From the NCBI GenBank assembly GCA_034509735.1, contig JACGWO010000003.1, positions 14,074,001-14,138,000 of the forward strand: DNA of 64,000 bases, read 5' to 3'. The DNA is from Sesamum alatum (Eukaryota; Streptophyta; Magnoliopsida; Lamiales; Pedaliaceae). Below are positions 49,412-61,521 of the stretch, piece by piece. The notes below the pieces were generated by a model. It worked only from the letters and a program-made list of their open reading frames with translations. It did no database searches and was not told where the DNA came from. Every line of letters begins with the position of its first letter. Positions within the stretch are counted from its first letter, which is position 1. Position numbers and translations under genes: made by a program.

Positions 49412-52400
49412 ATGTCTAAGAATCCACTAACCCTTATACTTGAGACTAAAAAGTCTAATGGAACGTATTACCATACCTGGCTGTGAAATCTTAAAATGGT
49501 CTTAGATTTCAAAGAACTAGACTTATATTTTAGATAAGGTTTTTCCTCAGACCTTGTCGGAAGGGTCATCGCCCAAAGAACATTTGACGTTCAAGAAGAG
49601 GCTTGATGACAACTGGAAGGTCTGCAGCATCATACTGTCATCCATTGATAATGAGATGCAGAAGCAGTACGATAGGCTGGAGGATGTTGGCTCGATGATG
49701 CTTCGATTATAGAAAATCTATGCGGTCCCAGACCGGCATGTTAGATATGCTGCAATGAAGGCATTCTTCGGAGCGAAGACGATAGAAGGATCGTCGGTAC
49801 AAGAGCATGGAGTGATGATGCTATCCCTTGTGGATAAGCTCAAAGACCTCCAAGCTGATCTCGAAACAGAGATGTACATTGACGTGATCCTTCAGTCTCT
49901 TCTCCCCTCACTCGACCCATTTATACTCAACTACAACATGAGTGGGCTTAAGAAAGACCTTCATGAGTTGATAAAAATGTTGGTCCAGTACAAGGCAACG
50001 ATTGAAAAATCTGCACCGACGGTGCTAGTGAGAAGGCTTCGACCTCTAAAGCGAAAGGCAAGGGTGCCAGACGCAGGAAGAGGAAGAAGGCTCAGGCAAC
50101 ATCAGCCGCTGCCAGCACTTTGAGTGCTCCTATTACACCGTTGGGCGGGTGTAAAGGAAAGAGGAAAAAAGCTCGTCAGTCAAAGGTTTTGAATGATGTT
50201 TGCATTAACTGCGAGAAAAGGGACATTGGAAGAGGGAGTTTCCTAAAGCCCCTCTCTAATGAATGTGACATTTGAATTGAGTATCAACATGATCACTGTT
50301 CTGTTCTTTGGTATTGGATACCAGTCGTTCATAATCTGTGAATGGTTCACAGGTGATGATAAGGAATAGAAAGCTAAGACAGACGATCCTAAGATCTAGC
50401 AATAACGAAACTGTTGCTGCAAAGACTAAGGACTAGTTAGGCTTAGTAGTGATCATGTTAAGATTGTGTCTGTGGGAATTATGTAACTTAGCATGACCAA
50501 AATATGTTCCATTTATTCTTGGACAATTTTGGATACAATAATCTGATCAATAAAATTACTTTTATTTGACAAAGAATGGAGATTCTTGTCTGCTAGGTTT
50601 GGTACATAAACACTTGACACTGTTCCACAATTGGATTATGAGAACTCAAAACAAATGACTAAATGGATATAATCAAGATGAACTTACAGATTTGGCATCC
50701 ATGGCTAGGTCAGTTTCCTTTAGTTAAGGATGAGGAAGTTGGAAGATCCAAAGGGTCTAGCAATAGATGATTTAGATTTGCTAGCTTGCAAATCTTCTCT
50801 GAGGAGGAAAAGACTAAAGAGTCATTTTGTAAGACAAAGTGGGCTTGCCGATAGTCTATTGGATTGGATCCAGAAAGACTTATATGGATTACTGAATACA
50901 TAGGACCAAAAGAGGGTTCACAAGTCTAAGAACCTTTGGTAGATTCGGGGAATTAGACTTGGAGTGGTGAACCAAACTGGTCACCTTTCTATTAGATCGA
51001 GAGAGTGTGTATTTAGTGGGAATGCCAATACCTTATTGGATTGGATCCAAAAAGGATATCCATAAGGTTACTGAATACACAAGACTAAAAGAGGATTCAA
51101 ATGTCTAAGAACCTTTGGTAGGTTTGGGATATTAGACTTGGAGTGGTGAATCAATTTGGTTACCTTTCGATTAGATCGAGGGGACGTGTATTCAGTGGGA
51201 GTTCTCGAATATCAGAATGAGAATGGAATTCTCAATCAATGAAGATCTTCTTAAAGCGGCCATGGTTGAATGGTCTCTGATAAAGGAGAAAACGAACCCT
51301 GTTGGACTTGGTTCACTCGGTATTTCACTGAAGTTACCTTAGCCCATCTAGACATGGACGTGAAAGTTTCTAGGTTGAGAAACATGCACTTTCTTAAAGT
51401 CATGATCTAGTTACCATATTGGATATGGTTTGGAAAACCTGAATCCTACAAAGTTCTTTAGTATATGGGATGGTCCTGCATACGTCAAAGGACTAGTAGG
51501 AAGACAGACTAGACCCGGTGTCTGATTTGTGCAAGTTTAGTGCAAAATAAATGCAAACATCAGGTTATTTCCCACTAACTATATTCCAGTCCTACCAGGG
51601 ATGACCAGAATACCTTAGATACTTGATGAGTACAGGTTTCTGGGTCCGACCGGTCAATTGGAGCATGATTCAAAGGACAAATGGAAAAGCGATGTTGGAC
51701 ATTAGGATTGGATCAATGGCTTGGAGCCGCGGGATCTGTCATGAAATTCAAACTGGGTTTGCGATTTCATGTAACTGGAATATTTGTTTTAACGAACCCA
51801 TACGATGTATGACTCAGTCAATAACGAGCATTGGTGTCAGTGGGAGTGTGGTAGTGTTCCGAGTGTTATGTGTGTAACGTCTTATTCATTTTGGAATGAA
51901 ATTACGACGTTAAGAAACACTAGAAACACGAGCATTGTTCACGCAATTCTCCATGAATAGGGCCAAGCTGTCCAAAACTTAGTCACCATTGACTAATGAG
52001 GAAGCTTAGATGTTTTACATCCCCTACGTCTTTACCATACGCAGCATGGGTACGCTGTTCGGTGCACAGGGCCTGATGTTGTTTATGCATCGTACATAAC
52101 AACGGATATCGGGTGTGTACCGATGAGGCAATAAACAGCATTTGAGAGCAGTCTTTAAGACCTGAATAAGGATTAGAGAAGTGTTCTCGATGCACGGTTT
52201 ATGGAGAGTTGATTCAGGAAGACTATAGCGATACTAGCTTCTAGAATCATGTGAATAATATTTAGTCTCAATACCTATGTATGTTCGGGCTTAATGGTGA
52301 GTGTGGTTGCTTGGAAAGGTTCCAAGCAGGATACCACGATGTTTCATCACGAAAGTCGAATATATGCTAACTTTGGAAGTTGTTTCTGGAAAGTGGTATG

Positions 52401-52570
52401 GATGAAAATAGCACCCATTGGATAGATGTAGTGCCTAGCACGGTCGAGCCAGTAGTTGCCTTGGAGGTTGACAACTAGGCTATGGCTAAAGCCTTTTGGG
52501 CCCGAGATCTCATCACAAGATCCATGGAAAATTCTTAGACAACCACCATCGACAGGTAGTGATGGTAGAA
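49412..52570 (+). pseudogene. Decayed copia gag-pol of element D (degenerate-lineage copy 2)
   Basis: Gag starts MSKNPLTLILETKKSNGTYY at 49412 and meets the same WL*NL stop as element G. A readable gag stretch is 49755-50123 (KAFFGAKTIEGSSVQEHGVM, then ETEMYIDVILQSL). The knuckle near 50205-50245 is out of frame. Integrase and later regions are recognisable mainly as DNA (50500-52560), carrying the derived changes found at 1-1880. A tandem duplication of about 180 bp in the integrase region covers about 50833-51022 and 51023-51200 (both with TTAGACTTGGAGTGGTGAA). At about 52570 it joins LTR sequence without a polypurine tract. Confidence 0.82.
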
Positions 52571-54088
52571 ACCATCTCAGAGCGCATAAGGTTTCGACTC
52601 ATTAAGTCTACGGCCGTAGCGATTGGTCGAGTAGGGAATGGTTCCCTAGATCGATCAATAGAGTAAACGTGTCTCGAGTTTGTAGCATAGTTGCCTAGTC
52701 TAGGATGGGAACCGACACCCAATTCCATGCCCTACACTAAGGCCGGTAGATGGTCGACGGAAGGACTGTACCTGTATGGAATTCAGAGCCTAAATGTTCA
52801 CGCCAACATTCACCTAGTCTCTAGTGCCATGGACCGTTGCTAGACGGCCACCCATGGTAACGGGCATTTCAAATTAATGGTTAATCAGAAATAATTAATT
52901 AAATTGAATTTAATTAATCAATTGTGTTGGACACAAGCCCAAGTCTAGCTGAGGGTGAACCTAAAGGGTCACACACAAATCACTATGGAAGTAGTGGAAT
53001 TAATTTGGAATTAATTCTAGAAGAAGTGAATTAATTTAATTGGATTAAATTAATTTAAGGAGAATATAAATGATTGGATCATTTATTGGGAAAATTCATT
53101 GGATGGATGGCCCAAGAATTAATTAATTGAATTAATTAATTTTGGGCTTAATACCTTTAAATTAATTTGATTAATTTATTGGGTTTCGTGATTAGATCAA
53201 TTAATTAGTGTTTGAGCTTATGTTTATTTAATTTGACTAAATAAACTTTTGGATTCAATAACGTTTAAAATTAATTGGATTAATCTAAAATCCATGGATC
53301 ACTTGATTTAATTTGATTAAATCAAGACCGGTCAAAATCGGTCCATGACTTGAAATCAAAGCTCAAAGGTTTGATGCAAGTTTAAGAGGAGTTCAAAGTC
53401 CTCCATGTAACCAATGATGTGGCTCCATGTAAGCAATGATGTGGCTTGCCATGATGTCTAGGTGGTCCACATATTGTGCTAACATGGTTGGAGGTTGAGC
53501 ACAAGTTGTGCATTAGTGTGTAGGTAGTTTTGAAAACTACCTACAACTACACAACACTTGTATACACCTTTCAACTCCCTAACTTGCACTCTCCTCATAC
53601 AAGCCACGAAATTTTCCTGCATTTTTTTCCATTTTTTGAGTTCTCTTTGAATTAGATTCAAGATGAGATTCAAGATGAGAACAGGAGAAATACGTATACA
53701 CTAATCAATAGTGTAATACGTATTTCGTTCTTCCTTGATCTAGCTTCTACCTAGCAGTAGATCTAGATTTACTTTCCTAGTGTGGTGTGGATCATCTTTA
53801 AAGGGGTTCTAACTTGAATCCTAAGGTGAACGGAAAAGGAACGAAAAGGGATTGAAAGCTTGTTGTCGTTCTACATGTGAAACGAAAAGGTAATGTTACT
53901 ATTTAAATTATTGTACCATTTTGTTTCCTCCTCTAGCCACATGTTCAAGCATATTATTCTGTATGTTATGATGCTTTTGAATACATCGAACGCCCGGAAA
54001 TTCAAAGGGAACACCCCTTTGAAATTGTTTTTAATTTTTTATTTATTTTACGCTTCCGCCGCGTTCCCGGACCGTACCGATTCTTTCA
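52571..54088 (+). repeat. LTR fragment J (different copia LTR family, 5' end missing)
   Basis: Begins inside an LTR (AACCATCTCAGAGCGC) and ends cleanly TTCTTTCA at 54088. Its U3 is full of AATTAATT runs and differs from all other LTRs here, so it is not the partner of 46315-47481. A short direct repeat (AATGATGTGGCT) occurs at about 53413-53445. The hairpin at 54001-54023 has a 9-bp stem (TTCAAAGGG/CCCTTTGAA, loop AACAC). Confidence 0.8.
54001..54023 (+). other. Conserved R/U5 hairpin, J LTR
   Basis: Stem lengthened by one A:T pair relative to A and D with matching change on both arms; loop AACAC. Located about 65-90 nt before the LTR end. Confidence 0.7.
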
Positions 54089-56878
54089 TCCATACCCGTC
54101 CTTGATAAGGATGGTTATTCTGTCACCATCAAATAAAAGTGGCTTTTTATATTATTAATGATGGTGTGTCTCAGTTGCTTGGTACATTAGTGAATTGTTT
54201 GTGCATACTTCAACAGTCTAATTGGATTATGACTGCAGAACACAAACGAAAATATGATAATCAAGATAATGCACAGATTTAGCACGCGAGATTAGGTCAT
54301 ATTTCTAAGGATAGAATAAGAAGGTTGGTGGACTCAAAGAGTCTAGATATAGACGATTTGGACAACCTACCAACCTGCGAATCTTGTCTAAAGGGAAAAA
54401 TGACCAAGAAACCCTTTGTTGGACAAAGCACGCTAGCCAACGGTCCATTGGATTTGATCTATACGGACGTCTGTGGTCCATTAAATACTCAACCTAGAGG
54501 TGTGTACTCGTACTTCATAACCTTTACCGATCATCACTCACGGTATGATTATGTTTACCTGATGAGGTACAAGTCTGAAACCTTTGGAAGGTTTTAGGAA
54601 TACAAACTTGAAGTAGAGAACCAAACCGGTCGTAAGATCAGAGCCCTTCGGTCGGACGGAGATGGAGAGTGTTTTTAGTGGCAAATTCACTGATTATCTA
54701 AAAGAGAAGGGAATTCTCTCTCAGTGGACTCCTCCTGGAACACCACAGTTGAATGGCGTGTCTGGAAGGAGGAATCGGATCTTGTTGGACATGATCCAAT
54801 CCGTGATGAGTTTTACCGAACTCCCCTTATCTTTCTGGAGATATGCTCTTGAGAAGACAACCAAACTTTTGAACTTGTGCCATCTAAGAAGATATCACAG
54901 ACGCCATATGAGATATGGTACGGCAAACTTATCTCCTACAAATACTTGAAAGTGTGGGGTTGCCCCGCATACGTCAAGAGAATAGTGGGAGATAAACTGG
55001 ACTCCAGGTCTAGTTTATGCAGGTTCGTCGGATATCCAAAAGAAACTACGGAGTATTATTTCTATGATCCCTCCGAGCAAAAGGTGTATGTCTCGCGAAA
55101 CGCAGTGTCTTGGAAAAGGGTTTTCATCGGATAGTCGATGTGATAAGGTATTACTTGAGGAATCAAGTGAGGTACCCCATGAGACAGCAGTGACATCTGA
55201 GCCAGTAGTTTCCACTGATAATGTTCCAGTCCTTCGTGGGTCGGCCAGAGTATCCCAACTACCTAATAGGTATGGATTTTTGGGCCTGATCGGTCAGTTG
55301 GATAATGATCCAAAGACGTACGAAGAAGCGATATCGGACATCAATTCGGATAAGTGGCTTGAGGCCATGAAATCTGAAATGGAATCGATGGGTGCAAACC
55401 AAGTTTGGACCCTAGTGGACCCACCCAAAGGTAAAACTCGTAGGGTGTAAATGGGTCTACAAACGTAAGCTTAGAGTTAACGGGGAGGTTACAACCTTCA
55501 AAGCCAGGCTTGTGGCGAAAGATTACACTCAACGACCCAGGGTCGATTTTGAGGAAACCTACTCGCCCGTAGCAATGGATAAGTCGATTTGGGTACTGCT
55601 TGCCATAGCAACATGGTATGACTATGAAATATGGCAGATGAACCTGAAAATCGCCTTCCTCAATGGTTTCGTAGAGGAAGAGATCTATATGGATCAACCG
55701 AAAGGTTTTATATCTGTTGGAGAAGAGCAAAAGGTCTATCGTCTCCAAAGGTCCATCTATGGCATCAAACAAGCTTCCCGAAGCTGGAACATACATTTTG
55801 ATGAAGTCATACGCGGATATGATTTCATCAAGAACGAGTCCGATCCTTGCGTATACAAGAAGATCAGTGGGAGCTCTGTTGCATTCCTAGTACTTTATGT
55901 GGATGACATCTTGCTCATTGGAATGATGCTAAGATGTTGGAAACCACCAAAAACTTAGTTGTCAACAAAATTTTCCATGAAGGATATGGGTGAGGCATCC
56001 TACATTCTTAGCATCAAGATCTACAGGGATAGATCTAGAAAGATGTTGGGAATGGCCCAGTCCTCGTATATTGAGAAGGTCTTGAAGAGATTTAAGATGG
56101 AGAACTCAAAGTGAGGATTCCTTCCTATGAGGCATGGAATTAAGTTCTCCAAGAAGCAGTCTCCTAAGACTGATGAGGAGATTAAACGGATGTTGGACAT
56201 CCCCTATGTTACAGCCGTAGGCAGCATTCAGTATGTTGTCTAGTGCACTAGACCTGATGTGGCTTTCGCTTTGAGCGTGACTAGCCGATACCAGGCGTTT
56301 GCTGGGGAGGCACACTGGAGCGCGGTCAAGACTATGCTGAAGGACTTGAAAAGGACTAAGGACATGTTCTTGATCTACGGTGGTGGAGAATTGATACTGG
56401 AAGGCTATAGCGACGCTAGCTTCCAGTCGGATGACGATGATGCCAAGTCTCAGTCTGATTTTTGGTTTAGACTGAATGGTTGCGTGGTTGCTTGGAAGAG
56501 TTCCAAGCAGGCTACCACGGCAGATTCCACCACAGAGTTGGAATACATAGCCGCTTTGGAAGCTGCTAAGGAGGCGGTTTGAATGAAGAGCTACATCCAA
56601 GAGTTAGGTGTAGTGCCTAACATCGCTGAGCCAGTGGTTATCTTTTGCGATAACAACGAGACGATAACGCAAGCAAAGGAACCGAGATCTCATCACTGAT
56701 AGCATAATCTTAGACGCTACCATCTGCTCAGAGAGATGGTTAGCAGAGGTGATGTTCGGATGACCGAGTCAACTCCGCAGAAAACATAGTAGATCCACTT
56801 ACTAAGCCCGTGTCGCAAGTTGCCCATACTCAGTATCTGGATAACATGGGTTTGAGGTCAATGGGTGACTGGCTTTAG
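54089..56878 (+). pseudogene. Copia pol of element E (pre-integrase to RNase H), broken
   Basis: Pre-integrase/zinc region 54325-54450 (LPTCESCLKGKMTKKPFVGQ), integrase with YTDVCGP, a damaged second Asp context (RSDGDGE, frameshifted near 54660) and NGVSGRRNR where E of SERRN is replaced by G, so the third catalytic residue is lost. RT 55290-55960 includes YVDD at 55896-55907 and then a frameshift. RNase H 56259-56880 has stops at 56581 and near 56698. Ends MGDWL-like (MGDWL at about 56860-56875). Close relative of B and F pol. Confidence 0.88.
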
Positions 56879-56881
56879 TTC

Positions 56882-56892
56882 AAGTGGGAGAT
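56882..56892 (+). promoter_or_regulatory. Polypurine tract of element E
   Basis: AAGTGGGAGAT directly before the 3' LTR start TGTTAG at 56893; same sequence as in A. Confidence 0.88.
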
Positions 56893-57839
56893 TGTTAGAA
56901 TATGTGGTAATCTATTTGACAACTTGATGTAATGTAATATTATGTAATGAATAAAATGAGTATTCATTACCATTGGTACCTTCTTTGTTGTGCTCATATT
57001 GCATATGTTAAATGGTGTTTTACATATATCACAACAGAGCCCACAGACCATGGTTAACAACTCATGCAGTTGGACCACGCATTGGATGGTGGTTATGAAA
57101 CCAACTGATAAAAGAGTTGGGTCTGAAACATTTCAAGTCGAGGACCTCAAGACTGGGCATCAAGAGTCCTACAGAGACTTGCATCAAGAGCCGTATTCAT
57201 TGCATGAGTGCCGTGTTTCATCGGCGACAGTCGTGGAATGCCTATACGATCTTGGTGGGTTAGTTGACTGGGGTCGAGCCGACTGGACTGACTCGCAGGG
57301 ATCATCATATGGAAGCCTTAGAGTCTTGGTCGGTATGATTAGATTTCCTCAGTTCCCATAGTATGGGAGTAGTCCTCAGATTTGAGGAACCATGACAGTC
57401 ACGTACACAGGATGGTTGTGTCTTGGATCTAGCGAGAGGTGATCTTTCTGTAAGATGATCATTATAAGCCTTGTCCAGTACAGTCACAATGTGTAGCGAG
57501 GACAGTGGGTTCCACGAAGAGGATCCGTCCCCTATCAGTATGTGACAGAGGTATCTCCTAGAACTCGGAGACACGTTCATGCTGCTTAAACCTGTGGCCA
57601 CAGTGGTTGGTCGAGCAGGAAATGGTTTCCTATGTCGATGCAATAAAGCATGCGTAGTCTCGAGTATTAAGCATAAATTCCTAGTCAAGGATGGGAACCG
57701 ACGCCCAATTTCATACCCTAGACTAAGGCCAGGAGACGATAGACGGAAGGACCATACCTGTACGGAATCGACGCCTAAAATGTTCACCACAACATTCACC
57801 TAGTCTCTAGTGTCATGGACCATTGCTAGATGGCCACCC
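56893..57839 (+). repeat. 3' LTR of element E, left part
   Basis: Starts TGTTAGAATATGTGG and runs to the CACCC target duplication of the solo LTR. It continues at 60074. Confidence 0.9.
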
Positions 57840-60068
57840 TGAAGGACAAGCGGATCCGCCCGGGAGTGCGAGCAGAAGCGAGAAAGCGAGAAAAGTGCGT
57901 AAATTTAAATCAAATTTAAATAAACGAATTCCAAGGGGTGTACCCTTGAGTGCTCAACCGGGCGTTCGATGTAGAATGTGAAAATATTGGAAACATACAT
58001 TTAAACACATAAGGCATAGATATATACAATAAATCAATCAAAGCGTAAGGAGACCGTTACCTTCGATTGTTTAGCGTATGCTCCCGGCCACTTGCGTTGT
58101 TCCTTTTCCAGAATGCTCACGAAATCCAAACGTATGGATTCTCCAAAGTTGATCCACACCACACCGGAAGAAACACACGTTCTTCTTACTACAAAAGAAC
58201 GAGTTTAAGAAGGAATCGGTTTAAAAAAAGAACACTATGAATTAGTGCTCTCTTAAACTTACTTTGTTCTTCTTCTTGATTCAAAATCAAGTGAAGAACA
58301 CAAGTGTAAGAGAGGGAGAGAAGCCGAGAGTTGAGAGAGAGGAGAGGGATTTTTTTGTCTTCTCTTTTTCTTATAAAAAGATGAATAATGAATCACTTAT
58401 GCTTGGTGTTGTATATTCTAATATATATACATAATTAATGTGATTATTGGAATGTGTCTAGGTTCATCCAAGGATGTCTAGATTCATTCCAATCAATCAC
58501 CATCAATTCTTCAATCAAGCCTACCAAAATTATAGTATGATCAAATCATACCAAAAGGAAAGAGCTTGATTGGAGTTGATTTGTCTCCTTCCAAAAGAGA
58601 TAAGTCAACATACCACCTAGCATGAAACATGGCTGATTTTGCTTCCTCTAAGGGAGCATGTCGGCCATGTTTAAATAAGGGAAGAAGTCCAACTTCTTTC
58701 TATTCCAAAATAGGAATTATTTCTCCTCTCGAGTAAATTTAACGGACCGGGTTTTATCGTAATCCAATTACGATGAACTCAACATTAAATCCAATTTAAT
58801 GTCCATTTAAATTATTCTCGTTGATCTTTTAATCCAATTAAAAGATCCAACGTCTCAACGTCTCAACTTTCCATATTTAATCGAAAATCTAATTTACCGA
58901 TTAAATGGAAGCCCGATACAATATCGGCCCGTCCATCCAATGGACTTTCCCTTAAGTGATCTAATTACTTATTTTATCCTTCGAGATTGACTCCAAGTCG
59001 ATCTCTCAACCTCCTTGGTGATTTGTGTGTGACCCTTTAAGTTCACCCTCAACTAGACTTGGGCCCGTGTCCCACAAGGGCCCGTTACCATGGGTGGCCG
59101 TCTAGCAACGGTCCATGGCACTAGAGACTAGGTGAATTGGCGTGAACATTTAGGCGCCGATTCCGTACGGGTACGATCCTTCCGTCTACCGTCTCCGGGC
59201 CTTAGTCTAGGGTGTGGAATTAGGCGTCGGTTCCCATCCTTGACTAGGCATCTATGCTTAATACTCGAGACCACGTATGCTTCATTGCATCGACACAGGA
59301 AACCATTCCCTGTTCGACCAACCACTGTGGCCACAGCTTCAAACAACATTAACGTGTCTCCGAGCGCATAGGAGATACCTCTGTCACATACTGACAGGGG
59401 ATGGATCCTCTTCTTGGAATCCACCGTCCTCGCTACACATTCCGACTGCACCGGACAAGGCTTATGATGATCATCTTACAGAATGATCACCTCTCGCCAG
59501 ATCCAAGTTACAACCGTCATGTGCACGCGACTGCCATGATCCCTCAAGTCTGAGGATTACTCCCATACTATCGGAACCGGGGAAAACCAATCATACCGAC
59601 CAAGCCTCTAAGGCTTCCATATGATGATCCCCGCGAGTAAGTCCAGTCGGCTCGACCCCAGTCGACCAACCCATCAAGATCGTGTAGGCGTCCCACGCCT
59701 GTCGCCGATGAAACACGACACTGATCTAATGAACACGACTCTTGACGCAAGTCTCAATAGGACTCTCGATGCCCTGTCTCGAGGTCCTCGACTTGGAACG
59801 TTTCAGACCCAACTCTTAATCAGTTGGTTTCATGACCACCATCCAATGTGTGGCCCAACTGCACGAGTTGTTAACCATGGTATGTGGGCTTTGTTGCGAT
59901 ATAAGTTAAACACCGTTTTAACAAATGTGAAATGAGCGCAACAAAGTAAACACCAGAAGTAACAAATACTCATTTTATTTATCACATAATAATATTACAT
60001 TTACATCGAGTTGTATAATAGGTTACAAATCGCCAAACCTATTGGCTTTCTGGTCACCTATTCTAACA
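57840..60068 (-). mobile_element. Solo LTR (B/F family) inserted in the E 3' LTR
   Basis: 2,229 bp from TGTTAGAATAGG (60068) to TGTCCTTCA (57840) in the minus sense, with CACCC duplicated at 57835-57839 and 60069-60073. No internal sequence or second LTR, so it is the product of LTR-LTR recombination of a former full element. TA-rich promoter region near 58415-58435; hairpin at 57931-57949 with a weakened stem. Confidence 0.95.
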
Positions 60069-60073
60069 CACCC

Positions 60074-61293
60074 ATGGTAACGGGCCCTTGTTGGATACAG
60101 TCCCAAGTCTAGCTGAGGGTGAACCTAAAGGGTCACACACAAATCACGAAAAGATGGAGAAATTGACTTGGAGTCAATTTCGGAGGATAATAAGTAATTA
60201 GATTACTTAAGGTATTGTCCATTGGATGACCGGGCCGATATTGTATCGAGCCCTCGTTTAATCGGTAAATGAATTTATCGGTTAATGTAGAGAGTCAAAA
60301 GATTGGGTCTTTTAATTGGGTTAAAAGATCAACGGGAATTATTTAAGTGGACCTTGAATTAAATTGGATTTAATTTTAGGTTCGTTGTAATTGGATTACA
60401 ATGGAACCCGGTCCGTTAAATTTTGACCCAAGAGATGTGTTAATTCCACTTTTGGAATGAGAAGAAGTTGGACTTCTTCCCAATATTAGTATGGCCGAAA
60501 ATTACCAAGCCTACATGGCCTTGGTGATGTTGACTTGTCCCTTTTGGTAAGGGACAAATCAATCCAATCATGCCTCTCTCATTTGGTATAATTAGATCAT
60601 ACCTTGTGAGATGGTAGGCTTGATTGATGAATTAGTGGAATTGATTGGGATGTATCTAGACATCCTTGGATGAACCTAGACACATCCCAATAATCACATT
60701 AATTTTGTATATATGTGAGTATATACAATCATCAATGCAAGAGAATTCATTTTCATCTTTTTCTAGGAAAAAGAAGAAAAACACATCTCACTCTCACCTC
60801 TCTTTTTCGGCCCCTCTCTACTCATACACATATCCTCTTTGTTCTTCATTTGATCTTGGATCATTTTGAAGAACAAAGCATGTTTAAGAAAAGAAACTAA
60901 TTTAATAGTGTTCTAATTTCTTGAACCGAGTCCTCTAGACACGTTTTTCTATAGCAAGAAAAACGTGCATCTCTTTCGGTGTGGTGTGGACTACTCTAGA
61001 GAGTTCATACGTTTGAACTTAGTGAGCATATCCGGAGAGGAACAACGCTAGTAGCCATGCAAGCAATCCAACTACAAAGGTAATCTCGTTGTTTTACGCA
61101 TTGTAGTTCTCTTCATATCTATGCTCTATGTGAAATATATATGTTTATAATATTGTCACATCCTACATTGAATACCCGGTTGAGCACCCAATGGTACACC
61201 CCTTGGGATTTTGTGATCATTTCTTTTATTTACGCAATTTTAATTATCTCACGCTTCTGCTCGCGCTCCCGGACGGATCTGCTTGTCCCTTCA
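60074..61293 (+). repeat. 3' LTR of element E, right part
   Basis: Resumes in register after the solo LTR (ATGGTAACGGG). TATA-like run near 60706-60725; hairpin 61187-61207 with one mismatch (CCCAATGG/CCCTTGGG). Ends TTCA. Confidence 0.9.
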
Positions 61294-61521
61294 CGGACAG
61301 GGTTGAAGCCGAGAGAAGGGTAGTATGAAGGGCATCTGGGTGAAAGGATCTAACAGACAGTAATCGGCCAACTACTTGAAAAACTTGAATAACTGGATCT
61401 GCATGCCACACACCCGTTGGCATAATACCACCAGAATCTTCATCCTCAGTCAATGTAAGGCAGGCACCCAACCGATAAAATCCGTGTCAATATTGCTTGA
61501 AGGACACTCCTCAGTAGCCAT
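61294..61521 (-). pseudogene. LINE ORF1 N-terminus (DUF4283-type), truncated
   Basis: The ATG at 61521 gives MATEECPSSNIDTDF. After one frameshift near 61455 it gives CLTLTEDEDSGGIMPTGVWH, then ADPVIQVFQVVGRLLSVRSF and HPDALHTTLLSA, with FNPVR in a neighbouring frame at the cut. This is the start of the DUF4283 domain in plant LINE ORF1/gag-like proteins, which is normally followed by a zinc knuckle and then endonuclease-RT. Cut at 61293 by the E 3' LTR. Confidence 0.78.

Larger units (their letters stand above)
54089..61293 (+). mobile_element. Ty1/copia retrotransposon E, 3' half, containing a solo LTR
   Basis: Starts directly after the J LTR end in the protease/pre-integrase part of pol, runs through pol to its PPT and 3' LTR (56893-57839 plus 60074-61293). 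The 3' end at 61293 (TTCA) abuts LINE ORF1. Its 5' LTR, leader and gag are missing. It cannot be the other half of B because both contain the same 1.7 kb of pol. Confidence 0.85.

Noticed and set aside
46315..54088. 46315-47481 and 52571-54088 as the LTR pair of element D
   Set aside because: Their U3 sequences do not resemble each other; only the short R/U5 hairpin region is alike, as in all families here.
41575..56878. B and E as the two halves of one element
   Set aside because: Both contain the same pol segment (B 44584-46310 corresponds to E 54089-55815), so they are separate copies.
29844..61293. One giant composite element bounded by C LTR and E LTR
   Set aside because: Flanking 5-mers (TGCAG and CGGAC) differ and the LTRs belong to different families.
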